A stretch of DNA of 64,000 nucleotides from Daphnia pulex (Eukaryota > Arthropoda > Branchiopoda > Diplostraca > Daphniidae). The stretch lies in the NCBI RefSeq assembly GCF_021134715.1, contig NC_060019.1, positions 3,038,001 to 3,102,000 of the forward strand, read 5' to 3'. This document shows positions 35,591 to 45,843 of the stretch, piece after piece. Position 1 is the first letter of the stretch, and every line of letters begins with the position of its first letter. Under the pieces are notes generated by a model that saw nothing but the letters and a program-made list of their open reading frames with translations, searched no databases and was not told the origin of the DNA. The translations under genes were made by a program, and so were the position numbers.

Positions 35591-37595
35591 AAAAATGTTC
35601 ACACTGGACTATGAACATATATTTTCGTCACGAAATCGAAAATATATTTCATGAAATCGTGTACAAATTTTTCACAATTTTTGAATATAAGTCTTCGTAA
35701 AAATTGCAAGTGAAGTTTTATTTCACATTTGATGAAGTGTGAACATATATTTCACACTAAAGGAGCGTTTTTATATGGGATGGACGAAACACTTTGTCTA
35801 TGTTGGCGCAATCTCTTCCCACTCTTCCCACCCTGCGCAATCCCACCACGAAAAATTTAAAAAAATGAAGGGCGTCTCTTTCTTTTCTTCTTTCTTCTTA
35901 TCTTTCTTTATCTTTCTTTCTTTTCCTTATGCTATATTCCATTATTTCTATATACCCGCTGCCGTCAGTAAACCTTTGTAATCAAAAGAGGCAAAGTCAA
36001 ATGTTAACAAAGAAATAAACCCGAAAACAACCCTCATATTGCTACAGCGTTTGAAAATCGCTTGAAAGCAAGATGTTCAAATTCGTTATTTCAAAGGTAT
36101 GCATCGCGAAGCTGTCAAATGTTTGCACTACATATATTTCCCTACCTTATTTGTAAAAATTATCTTCCCCTACCCGTCGGCAGTATAGCTCCAAGTCCTT
36201 GAAAAAACCCCTTTGTCTACATTGAATTTCCCCCGAATTTCATTCCAGTAAAATCTTGTCACACACAGTTGAGCTTCATTCTTATAGTTTTCCACATTTC
36301 AAAAATGGTCTTGTGTCGTGTTTCTTATTTGATGACTGGTAAAAAGAGTTTGTGCGAGTGTTCATCTATGGATGACATATGCTTGATCAGCAAGGTATGT
36401 AACACATTCTTAAATTTATTTACTGCCAGTAATATTGTTGAATTCTATCGATAGCTTCGTCGAAGTGTCTCGTCGATAAAGTTCTGTTGATTTTGGAGAC
36501 GGCTGATGGATTTGAAGTTGAAGACGAACTCTCTTTCAGTGTCTATGTGAGTAACACTGAGGAACCTTCTTTCTTGGTAAAAAAAAAATGTGATATAACA
36601 GAGCCGCATCCAACACCAAGTGTCGAAAATTCTCCGTCGGATGGAGCCAAGGAGAAGGTTATACAACATTTATGATTAACGATTAATGTCATTCGGTATT
36701 TTCTGATTTGTATTTCATTGGCTGTTCCTTTCATATTTATAGGGCTTATTTGACGACTTGAGAAAAATAATCGAAACGTCAGGAAGGCCCTCAACGGGAA
36801 GAACTGGAGTTGCAACATATTCAATTTTTTCCGGTTGGTTTCATTTCAGCTTAGTTGTCCATGTCTCTTAAATAATTATTTCTAATTTTGTTTAAAGGAG
36901 GACACAAATTTGAATTCTGCCATTGTAGCCGATGCATCCCGCGGGATGAAACAACCAGGACTGATTATACTTGGAGTGGACCAATTCTACCTTAAATTAG
37001 ATGAGCATGCAGTCAAACTTGGAGTTGGTTGCGTGTCAGAGGCCATGGGATATGTTTTTGGGGCTTATTTTGTGTTTAATTGCTCATATCCGCCTCTGTG
37101 GCACATGGTTTTTTGTTTTTTTGGAAGAAGTTGTAAATATTCCTAAAGAACTTAGGAGCGCAATATCTTCAATCACCATTAGAAATTTCGTGTCAAAACT
37201 TTTCAAAGTATCCAATTAGTTAGCAATGTTTTAAGTTGGAACTGGGAAAATACAATGTCTTTGAGTAAATTCATTTTTTATCGTTTTTTAATTAAACCTT
37301 ATGCAATAGTACTACAAACAATTGAATCAATGAATATAGCATGTTAGATGTTACTGTCTACTATTCTATCAGAATATGTTTATGAATTCAAATATTAATA
37401 TTGCATATATTGTTATATCATTATCTTGATAACATCACAATGCAGTATCGATAATAGTTTTGTTATTTAAAACTTTTCTTTCCGATGACCTTGAATTGTT
37501 CATCGTGAAAACCTTGAATTGTTCCTGTAGACGACCTTGAATTATTCCGAAAAACTTAATCCAGGTCCTTAACCTTGGATCCAAGGTTTTTGCAT
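35591..37595 (+). other. About 2 kb of foreign DNA inside the DIRS element
   Basis: DIRS coding sequence breaks off after 35590 and resumes near 37596 at the RT motif for the conserved NLKPIN block; about 80-100 codons of RT are lost. The insert starts with AT-rich sequence holding palindromes (for example GTGTGAACATATATTTCACAC near 35730), followed by exons of an unrelated gene and a poly(A)-type AT-rich tail. The mechanism (insertion plus deletion, or recombination between copies) is unclear. Confidence 0.6.
36304..37219 (+). pseudogene. Exon remnants of an unrelated unrecognised gene
   Basis: Several open blocks with splice-like borders: about 36304-36391 (GTATGT donor), 36457-36657, 36743-36830 and 36899-37219. 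The last block encodes ILGVDQFYLKLDEHAVKLG then YVFGAYFVFNCSYP, a pattern I associate with uncharacterised invertebrate proteins that share a YVFN.YP signature; this resemblance is from memory and weak. The final block needs a 1-base shift in the T-run around 37110-37127 to continue into LEEVVNIPKELRSAIS. Junction phases do not all match. A captured, decayed gene is the simplest reading. Confidence 0.4.
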
Positions 37596-39089
37596 CTTAA
37601 CATCGTCAATCTTAAACCGATCAACAAATTTATTGTTTATGAGCACTTTAAGATGGAAAATTTATAAACTGTCCGTTTTTTAGTTAGAAAAGGGGACTGG
37701 TTTATAAAATTAGATCTCAAAGACGCGTATTTGACCGTGCCTGTTCATAACTCCCACCAAAGATATCTACAATTTTAATGAAGAGGGCGTGTTTTTCAGT
37801 TTAAATGCATGGCCTTTGGTCTTGCCCCAGCCCCTAGAATCTTTACAAAGCTTTTGAAAGTTGTCGTTGCCTTTTTGAGGAAAACAGGGATCAGACTAGT
37901 ACTCTACCTTGACGATTTCCTGATTATGAATGAGACTGAGGAGGGGTTGCGCGCCGATTTAAAAACCACTCTAGGCATTTTAGAATCTTTAGGTTTCCTT
38001 ATCAATTGGGACTAGTCCACCACCATTCCCTCAAAATGTATCGAATATCTAGGGATGATTGTAGATTCAGAAAGACTGTCCTTTTCATTACCCGCGGCCA
38101 AGGTGCAAGATGTGATGGACATGTGTAAAAAAGCATTAGCCGACGGTGAGGTTTCATTACGCAAGGCTGCGTCTATTCTCGGGAACTTTACATGGGCTAT
38201 TCCAACAATTCCCTTCGCACAATCCCATTACAGAAGTATGCAAAACTTCTATATTACAGAGTCAAAGAGGGTGGGAGGCGACCTGAATGTTAAATGCGTA
38301 GCGCAGGGCCTTTCCATTCGAATATACCTTGACAACTCAACGGCCGTGTGTTACATAAACAAGGGAGGGGGAACCAGGTCAAGCGAATTGACGACCACAG
38401 CTAAGAAATTAACCGAATTCTGTGAGATGCGAAATATCTCAATAGAAGCTGTCCACCTTCCCGGAGTAATGAATGTGGAAGCCGATAGAGAGTCACGTTC
38501 TGAGTGCGATTCCAGCGATTGGTTATTGGATCGCTCGGTCTTCAGGAATTTGAGTTGCGTTTGGCCGTCTGACATTGACCTTTTCAGTTCTCAATGGAAC
38601 GCGCAGCTTCCGTCTTTTGTATCTTGGCGTCCACAACCGGGCGCCAGCGCGGTTAACGCCTTCTCATTGAATTGGTCCAATCATTCCGGCTATGCATTTC
38701 CCCTCTTCTCCTTAATACCTAAATGCCTAGAAAAGCTCAGGAGAGAAAAGGCTAATTTGGTTCTCATTTGGACAGTCTGGCCAGCTCAACCGTGGTTCCC
38801 GATTCTCCTGGAGTTGGCATGCGATGTGCCGCTTCTCCTCCACTCATCTCACAATCTGCTGGTATCAGCGACAGGCGTAGCCCATCCACTGCTTCAAACC
38901 GGCTCCCTCCAGTTAGCCGCGTGGAAGTTATCCGGCAAGATTTCCGAAGGGAGGGATTTTCGGAATCTTTGGTCAGCCTACTTTTGGCCGGAAACCGTGC
39001 CTCAACACACTCGACATATGAATCGGCGTGGAGAAATTGGGTTTATTGGTGTTCTCGACGGAAAGAGAATCCCCTGTCGGTCCCTATAG
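37596..39089 (+). pseudogene. DIRS reverse transcriptase-RNase H, broken
   Basis: RT motifs are clear: GDWFIKLDLKDAYLTVPV, then FGLAPAPRIFTKLLK, then the catalytic YLDDF block (VLYLDDFLIM). In-frame stops occur before GDWF (near 37663), after RYLQF (two, near 37777) and after FLINWD (near 38012). RNase H keeps LDNSTAVCYINKGGG and the ADRESR end, but the first catalytic part (the usual SDAS.GWGA block) is deleted between about 38260 and 38310. The 3' end overlaps the recombinase frame by about 320 bp, which is normal for DIRS. Confidence 0.75.
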
Positions 39090-39886
39090 CGTCGGCCTTA
39101 GATTTTATAGCGGGGTTGTACCGGGAGGGAAGATCTTATAGTTCGCTTAATGTCCATAGGTCTATGTTATCAAAGACTCTACCTCCCATAGACGGTCACC
39201 CAATTGGGATTCACCCACTCGTTAAAAATCTCCTCAATGGATGTTACAATTTGAATCCCCCCAAACCTAAGTACAAATGCTCTTGGGACCCATCCGTCGT
39301 CATCCAGTTCATGGCTACACTCGGTAGTAATGATCATATATCCCTTCCCTTATTAACAAAAAAAACGACGGTATTGCTTGCCTTGGCGCCACTTCTCCGC
39401 GTTTCGGAACTTGTCGCTATCAATTTTCATTCTATTCAATTTTCAGAAAGCGATGTTAATTTCAATCTTCTGAAACAAAGAAAAGCTCAACACGGTGGGC
39501 CCTTACAAACCATCACAATTCCCTCCTTATCTGACCCGAATTGCTGTCCAGTTCAGGCTCTTAAGGCTTATGTCAATCGTACGACACCACTCAGGGAAAA
39601 CTCAAACATTAATCAGCTATTTATATCGTTCATTGCACCTCATGGAGGTGTAACGTCCAACACTATGAGTAGATGGATTCGTCTATCTCTAAAATTATCG
39701 GGAGTGGACACATCAGTATTCAAAGCCCACTTGACAAGGGGGGCAGCAGCCTCGAAGGCATCAGCGTCCAGCGTCCCTATCGATGAGATATTGAAAGCTG
39801 GACACTGGAGATCAGAATCCACTTTCAGTAAATTCTACAAGCGCACAGTTGCTCCTTCAATTGTCCCGGCGGTTTTTTCAACCTAA
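38768..39886 (+). CDS. DIRS tyrosine recombinase, intact frame
   Basis: A 372-aa open frame, functional start probably a little inside. The N-terminal SAM-like core-binding part includes HSTYESAWRNWVYWC. The catalytic residues are present: first Arg in APLLRVSELV, then HxxR in KAHLTRGAAAS, then His/Trp in AGHWRS, and the nucleophile Tyr in FSKFYKR. The enzyme would join the circular DNA copy to the target without duplication. It overlaps the end of RT-RNase H in another frame. It is the only undamaged gene of this element, so it could in principle act on related copies; that is inference. Confidence 0.8.
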   Translation: MDSLASSTVVPDSPGVGMRCAASPPLISQSAGISDRRSPSTASNRLPPVSRVEVIRQDFRREGFSESLVSLLLAGNRASTHSTYESAWRNWVYWCSRRKENPLSVPIASALDFIAGLYREGRSYSSLNVHRSMLSKTLPPIDGHPIGIHPLVKNLLNGCYNLNPPKPKYKCSWDPSVVIQFMATLGSNDHISLPLLTKKTTVLLALAPLLRVSELVAINFHSIQFSESDVNFNLLKQRKAQHGGPLQTITIPSLSDPNCCPVQALKAYVNRTTPLRENSNINQLFISFIAPHGGVTSNTMSRWIRLSLKLSGVDTSVFKAHLTRGAAASKASASSVPIDEILKAGHWRSESTFSKFYKRTVAPSIVPAVFST

Positions 39887-39931
39887 CAATCAGGTTTTTT
39901 AAATGTTTATAAATTGTAACTACTTTGAAGT

Positions 39932-40045
39932 CACCCTTAGGGTCGAAAGTAGTTACTTTCGTTGTATAATTGTAAATTACCAGAGGGATCGCTCAGCGAA
40001 TTTGAAACAGGTAATTTGAATTATAGTAGAAATAACGGATTGAGA
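39932..40045 (+). repeat. DIRS internal complementary region
   Basis: 39932-39969 is the reverse complement of the element's left end, and 39969-40045 that of its right end; the two abut, marking the circle junction. The shared bases at the junction read ATT. Confidence 0.8.
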
Positions 40046-40566
40046 CTCAATCCCACCCAACCCGCCCGTAATTCCGTTTGTTACTATTTATTTCATTGAT
40101 GTATTTAGACGAGGAATGAGCAATGTTCCGGAATAATGAAAGCTCTCGGCGCCATACCATCATCCATGCCATCCATACCATACTCTGGCCTCTAATACCT
40201 CCCATGTACCTGTGGTTCCACCACCATCCGCGAGTGGCGCCATGGGAACGAAGATACCATCAGCATAGTCCGTGTTCGGAACCTCTTTGTCGGAATGCCA
40301 GCCCCGTCTTTTGATTCCTTTGCCAAGCAGCATTGTTTTCTTGCAAATATTTGTTATATTCGTGTTTGGAGCCTTTTTTCCGGAATGCCGTTTTTTTTTG
40401 CCAAATAGCAGCTATCATAATCTTATGTTGTGTCCGAAATTTTTTGTCTCTACTGTTTGTATTTCTCGCAAACTGCAATATTTCTTTTGTTTGAGCTCCC
40501 TCGCTCCATTTGTTGTATTTCGCCCGTTATCTTATGTTCTTGAATAACCTTGGAAAAAGTCTGAGG

Positions 40567-40713
40567 AAAAAGGGGCGTTGTATGTAGCGAGGAAAAAAAG
40601 CTTTAAAGAGCTAAATATATCGTCTACACCCTTAGGGTCTCGATCCGTTATTTCTACTATAATTCAAATTACCTTTCGGGATCGCAGAGCGATCCCTCTG
40701 GTAATTTACAATT
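40567..40713 (-). repeat. DIRS right terminal inverted repeat with extension
   Basis: 40567-40638 mirrors the left terminal repeat; 40637-40713 mirrors the internal complementary region. Confidence 0.8.
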
Positions 40714-41891
40714 CAATGCAAATGGGAAACGGTCATGAAATCCAATCTCCAGCCGAGGACACGTTAGGGGTAGACCAGGAAACGCAATTTTGCAGTCGAG
40801 ACAGGTCAGACAGGGGCTGCACAGCAAACCCCTACTGCTTTCGCATATTCGACAATAACCCTGTATGATGTCTGAACAAATACATGTGTAAATGAGACAT
40901 ACATCAGCTGATTCCAAACGAATGCCATAAAAAAATGTGTGCAGTGCGTTAAGCTGCTATGGCTATTTCCTCGTCAAAGCTATACCTTAGACAATGTACC
41001 ATTCGAATTTCGTCGGGCGTGAGCCAACCTGAGAGAGTCACATGGATGACGAAACACCGTTTCTTTCACAATGAAAGCCTCGCAGTCGAGCAGAACATTT
41101 TTATCCAGTATACTACCACGGCCACTTTTGTGTGTCTGAAAAAATAATAAAAAAAAAAATTAGAACCAAAAACACAAAAAACTTAAAACGCCGACAACTG
41201 CTACAAACGAGTGACATTACATTTCGCTTCCAAACTCCGCAGTTGCCGTCGTGATGCAATTGCTGCTGTCCCTATGCACGCGAACAGAGTCTACGTATCC
41301 AAATTTGGACAACACATGCCAGAGAAATTCCTATTTTAATTCAAAAAAAAATGGTCATTGACTGCAACACAGCAGAACATATGTGAATCAAAAAACTTTT
41401 TATGAGTCCTACCTAAATCTATTTCTTAAAGTAAAGATCACACAAAAAGCAAGTAGTGCTACCAAAAAAAAACTAGAAAAAAATTTGTCGTTTCCAAAAT
41501 TGCTGTCACGTACAATTCGTAATGGCTGTCACGCGGTCGCCAGCCGACAACATGTCACACTGGGAAACACCTATTTATAAAACCAAAAGTAGACCACCAA
41601 AAAGGAAGGCAGTCTTCGAATGAAATTGAGATTACCACTTACCGGCGTCAGATCCGAGTGGAGGCCAGTAAGACATAGCGTGCTGACCATTGCAATGACG
41701 TGTTGGGAGGCACCTCAAAAATTTCCCATCTCGCACTTCGTTCAATTTTCAAGAGTTTTGGGGGGTAACACTGTTGCTCGCAAGAATATAAAAGTCAACT
41801 ACGAGTACCTTGGCTTTTTAGAGGTGCCAAAAACTCCCCTTTGGAATTATCTTACGTCTTCTCAATAAACCAATTTTCACAACGGGCTCGA

Positions 41892-41902
41892 TGGCGCCCA
41901 AC
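41892..41902 (+). promoter_or_regulatory. Primer-binding-site-like TGGCGCCCAAC (tRNA-Lys type)
   Basis: This 11-mer equals the 5' part of the tRNA-Lys primer site used by the Drosophila gypsy group. Upstream are AATAAA (about 41866) and CA-ended sequence, as expected for the 3' end of an LTR, but no second LTR or pol is seen in this window. A relic 5' LTR boundary is possible. Confidence 0.35.
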
Positions 41903-44127
41903 TGTGCGTGTGATTTACGCGCCACAGTAAGACCAGGTTTTCTATTCGCTCTTGACACCTAGACACACCCTCCCCTTCCCCACCTCGGACTGCTAGCTTA
42001 CAGGCCGGTTCTTTTTTTTGCCTTACCTGCGTCACGCATAAAAGTAACCTCGTAGTCGTATTACAAGATCAAAGATGAAAAACCAGTTTTGATTTCACCC
42101 GTTGTCTACACATCCAAAACGCGAAGTTGTGGAGCAATTCCACCGATCCTTAACGACAAATTCAAAATAGATATCAGCACTGTTACCATCCAGGAACTAC
42201 ATAGCAGTGGCTCTATGCCTCACCTGGCGGTGATTCCGTGTTTGAACACGGAGAGCTGGTGCTCAATCCACCACCAACATCTGGCTGCATACTTGACCGC
42301 CCAGTCACCCTCCTGCAACCAGTCTGCAATCCTCAAAGCGCACGGGCAAAGCGCGTAACCTCTGACGACTCCATAGCTGCATTACCGAGTGTCCAATCCG
42401 GAGCTGGCGTGATTTTTAAATCGAACGTAGCATTTCGCTGTGGAAAGCGGCAGGTGAGTGACGGAGCCGCGGATTTGTAAATCGTAACGCATGCCATACG
42501 CCACGCTTTTGTTTGCCGTCTTGTTTTATTCCCTAACCACTGTTGCTCCCCTTCTTTTAAGCTACTGCTTGGTTATGACCCCTTCCCTCCACCCTAGCAA
42601 ACGCAAAAGTTTCTTTACCGATACGTTGGCTAAAGTCATAACGGTATGCTTTGGTTTTGAGTTGCTGTCTACTATTATTGTTGCCTTATGCGTTCTTAAG
42701 AGAACTGGATGCGCAAGCACTTCCCATTACTGCCTGTGGATGCAATTGTGATTCATTCACCAACTCAAGAACTGCGTCATAGTAAACATGTGAGCAACCT
42801 GTTCTCTCCCTGCTTGCGTATTCCATTTAGAGCATCTCACTCATTCCTGCAAAGTTAACATCCGTTATATAAAGAAAAAACCCAAGACTACCACTATCTA
42901 TGGCTCCCCGTAGCACGACCACAGACACCATGTTGCACGACTCACAATTTTAATCCGTTCTTCCCCTCCATGCCTTTTTTGGCAGTTTCTAACGGCAGTA
43001 AAATTGCACTATTTGGCGAAGCCATTTCCCATACATCAAGTCTTTTTGATGGTTGTTGGCTGAGATCTTCCATGACCGAAATACTTTACTTTTGCCTTGA
43101 ATTTAGAGCGGAGCTCCGTTCTCGACTACAATTGGACCGGATAGAGCAATGGCTGAAGGTAGGATCTATTTATTTAACTGTTGCTAAGGGGGGGGGGGTT
43201 GCGAACGAAAGCGATCTGGTTGCTTTTGAAGTTGGCAACGTTAGCGCTCCCTGTTTCCCTTGTTTGAAAGTCATCAGCTGGATGAGTTCTAGTTGTGTAA
43301 CATTGTTTCAACTGTTTCAATCAAACCTCGCGGGGCCATGAGCCTGTTAACCAGACACTCCCATTCCTCACATCCAACGCCACTGTCATCTTCTCCAAAT
43401 ACGATGTGAAGACGTTTTCTGCCAGTTAGACATTTTGTTTCATTGCAAATGCAGTAGGTGGACAACATTGCCATAGCGAACCGAAATTCTACTCCCTTTA
43501 CTATTCTCTGTCGCATTCTGATTCTTCTCCATTGCAGTAGCGTGGTAGAGCCTTTTAAAAAGCTAGGCATCTCCAATGTCACCAGGAGCCGACGAACTGT
43601 GCTTTGCATCTTTCCAAAACTGATTCCATGATGGATCAGTGGTTCATGGGACATGTTTCAAACACTGCAAGGGCCAAGCCCAGAGAACGCAAAATGTTTA
43701 CCTGCTCGTTGAATACCAATGGCTTCATCTGAAATGTTAATAACTACATTTACGCTTCATTTTTTTAAGTGTCGTGCATGGCTTTAGCAACCACGCGAAT
43801 CGTGAGCTAGCGGGCCGGATGCCGAAAGCTGCTTCGCTATGACATAAAAATTCTCAGATAAATTTGATTCACATCATCGCATGCACAATTTTTAGGAGAA
43901 GGGGGGAAGGGGGCCTCTCTGCAAAGGTAAAAACCTATCAACATTCCACTTCAAACAAAAGTCTTTTCACTACGCAGTTTATTCGAGGTCTACGAGAAGA
44001 TGACGTTTAGTTTAGCGGAACGCCGGGTTGGCATCAACCGGGCAGTAACTTCGTCTCGTGTTCAACCAAAGGCGTCTACATTTTCCTGTAAATTTGCAAG
44101 TCTTTCACCAGTAACATAACCTGAAGA

Positions 44128-44348
44128 TTGAAGAATTCAGCAGCACTGTCAAAACTCATGGACTCTGATATCGCCTATGATATAGCTTCCACCTTCACTT
44201 GCGCTACTAGTCGAAGCCTGTGCAGTTTTTGCCCAGTCACTAGTACCAAAGACGTCGGGGCTTCGAATGGTACGCCACTAGATCTTCTCCACAGAATTCT
44301 CAGTCTTCGGACGATGAAATACACCGCTGAAGAGATGGTACAGATTAC
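44128..44348 (+). other. Open frame interrupted by the gypsy element
   Basis: A plus-strand frame stays open up to the insertion point and ends with MKYTAEEMVQIT. Across the 4-bp target duplication the frame would run on for six codons at 59289-59310 to a GTAAGG donor-like site. It may be a host exon disrupted by the element. No family recognised. Confidence 0.25.
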
Positions 44349-44977
44349 TGTAATAGAACGGCGTGTGCGTCATTTGGCCTACGGCTATGATGACGCATCA
44401 CACCTGTACAGCTTCCGGTGCAACCCCTTTTCCTCCTCTGCCGTCGCCGGGTTCTTGACCCTTTCTAGATTGCATCTTCACGCATAAATTACGCGTCCTC
44501 CACGCATATTTCAAACCCCTTTTACCCCATTTAAATGCTCTTTAAACCCCAATTAAGTGAGTTGACAGAACTGTCAACTCACTCGGGGGTGGGTTTTACA
44601 TGGGATACTTTTCCTATCGTTTTCTTTATACAATGACGCATCCTTCCTCTTTTCGTATAAAAGGGTGCGATATTCTTCTCTTCTGGGCGCAGATCCTTTC
44701 TGTAGTTTGACCGATCGGGTGTTTCCGATTCAGTTCAAGTAATACAACTCTGGTTCAATTGTGTGTGTTAATTGTGTTGTACAACTCGTCAACTACAACT
44801 GAGTAAAGGTACTGTCTCTCATTCTTTATTCTTCCTCTCCTATTTGGTTATATCCTTTTCTATCAATTGTACTTCTGGACTGATATTAATAAACATTATC
44901 ATTGTTGAGTCACGCCTCATATTTTATACATTCGTTCCCGTAAGAGACAAGATGCACGCGCCGTGTAGTCTCTTACA
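44349..44977 (+). repeat. Gypsy 5' LTR (629 bp)
   Basis: Carries TATAAAAG at 44656-44663, a poly(A) signal AATAAA at 44888-44893 and a perfect 12-bp hairpin at 44558-44583 (GTGAGTTGACAG with its complement, AA loop) upstream of the TATA box. Confidence 0.9.
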
Positions 44978-44979
44978 TC

Positions 44980-44992
44980 TGGTGGCAGCGGC
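44980..44992 (+). promoter_or_regulatory. Primer binding site of the gypsy element
   Basis: TGGTGGCAGCGGC begins 2 bases after the 5' LTR, the expected place and starting with TGG, complementary to a tRNA CCA end. I cannot name the tRNA with certainty. Confidence 0.6.
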
Positions 44993-45009
44993 GTACGAAT
45001 GCACTCACA

Positions 45010-45843
45010 ATGTTAATGAATAAGAGTATCAGTCTTGAAACAGTTGATTTAAACAAATCTGTGCCTATTCGGCGTAATTCTGAATCTGATATTTTAAGAA
45101 AAGGAAAGTTTCCCCCAGTGACTGTTCGTAAATCCAAATTATCTCTTTTGCGTAAAGTGATTCCGAGTCGTTATTCTACACGTTCAACCGTTGACTTGAA
45201 GAATACAAAGTTGCTTGATATTGGGATTCCCAATTCAGGCCCTGTCGTAAAAAAACCTTCCAGGTGGGAACGAACAAAATCGGCTATTTATAACAGCCCC
45301 TCTTTGCTAGCGAAAACTATTGGTTTTTTTCAACGGACTCCGGCATCACCCGAGTCCTCATCTGACGCTGGTTCTGAAAACAATTTGCCTAGCGACCCGT
45401 TTGTTGATTTACCTACTGATCTTGACCCATTGATACTGCCCAAGCCCATTGCACAGTCGACCGTTTCTGAAGTTTTTACCCGCGCGGCTGCAGTTTTAAC
45501 GACTGTTGAGTCCGAAGTTGATTGTGAAGACTCTGATCCGGAACTTGGAAAAGAAGTCGAAGCAGTTTTTAATCAACCAGATGAATCGGCAAAGCGCTCA
45601 GAGGATCAATTATCTTCTGAGTCAGGCGTGCGAGGAGGGCGGAGTGTCCGACCTCGACATTCCACGCGAATTCAACCCGTCTCCGACGGCAGCTTTTCAA
45701 ACGAATTTGTGGGAGTTGAGGACCGCAGTATCCGCCTACCAGAATACGGGAAAGGGAACACAGCATCCGGAATACAAATCGTTAATTGCCCAGACAAAGC
45801 TAGTACTTGCATCCCCATTTTTAAAGACTCAGATATACCCTAA
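45010..45843 (+). CDS. Gypsy first ORF (Gag N-terminal part, frame 1)
   Basis: A 277-codon frame opens 32 bases after the LTR. It is basic and Ser/Pro-rich at first (RKSKLSLLRKVIPSRYSTRS), then acidic (VESEVDCEDSDPELG). From about 45600 a frame one base later gives the more protein-like translation, so the coding frame probably changes near there, either by +1 recoding or by an indel in this copy. No known domain. Confidence 0.5.
   Translation: MLMNKSISLETVDLNKSVPIRRNSESDILRKGKFPPVTVRKSKLSLLRKVIPSRYSTRSTVDLKNTKLLDIGIPNSGPVVKKPSRWERTKSAIYNSPSLLAKTIGFFQRTPASPESSSDAGSENNLPSDPFVDLPTDLDPLILPKPIAQSTVSEVFTRAAAVLTTVESEVDCEDSDPELGKEVEAVFNQPDESAKRSEDQLSSESGVRGGRSVRPRHSTRIQPVSDGSFSNEFVGVEDRSIRLPEYGKGNTASGIQIVNCPDKASTCIPIFKDSDIP

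Larger units (their letters stand above)
33962..40713 (+). mobile_element. DIRS-family tyrosine-recombinase retrotransposon, decayed
   Basis: Hallmark split repeats are present. The left terminal repeat (33962-34059) is matched in inverted form by the right one (40567-40638). An internal complementary region at 39932-40045 is the reverse complement of the left end (33962-34000) joined to that of the right end (40637-40713), so the two outermost ends are both copied inside, as needed for circular-template replication of DIRS. Coding order is gag, RT-RNase H, tyrosine recombinase. No target duplication is expected for this class. The RT has stops, a 2-kb foreign segment lies between gag and RT, and part of RNase H is missing, so this copy cannot be autonomous. 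Confidence 0.85.
40714..44348. other. No confident gene; scattered short open frames
   Basis: Several frames of 80-120 codons are open (for example 42970-43341 plus and 43654-43289 minus), but none has a domain I recognise or consistent splice signals. Two TATAAAA-like boxes (about 41571 and 41787) and the LTR-like boundary at 41880 suggest transposon relics. Confidence 0.35.

Noticed and set aside
42970..43654. Open frames on both strands as a possible gene
   Set aside because: No recognisable domain, no good splice borders, and the two frames overlap on opposite strands.
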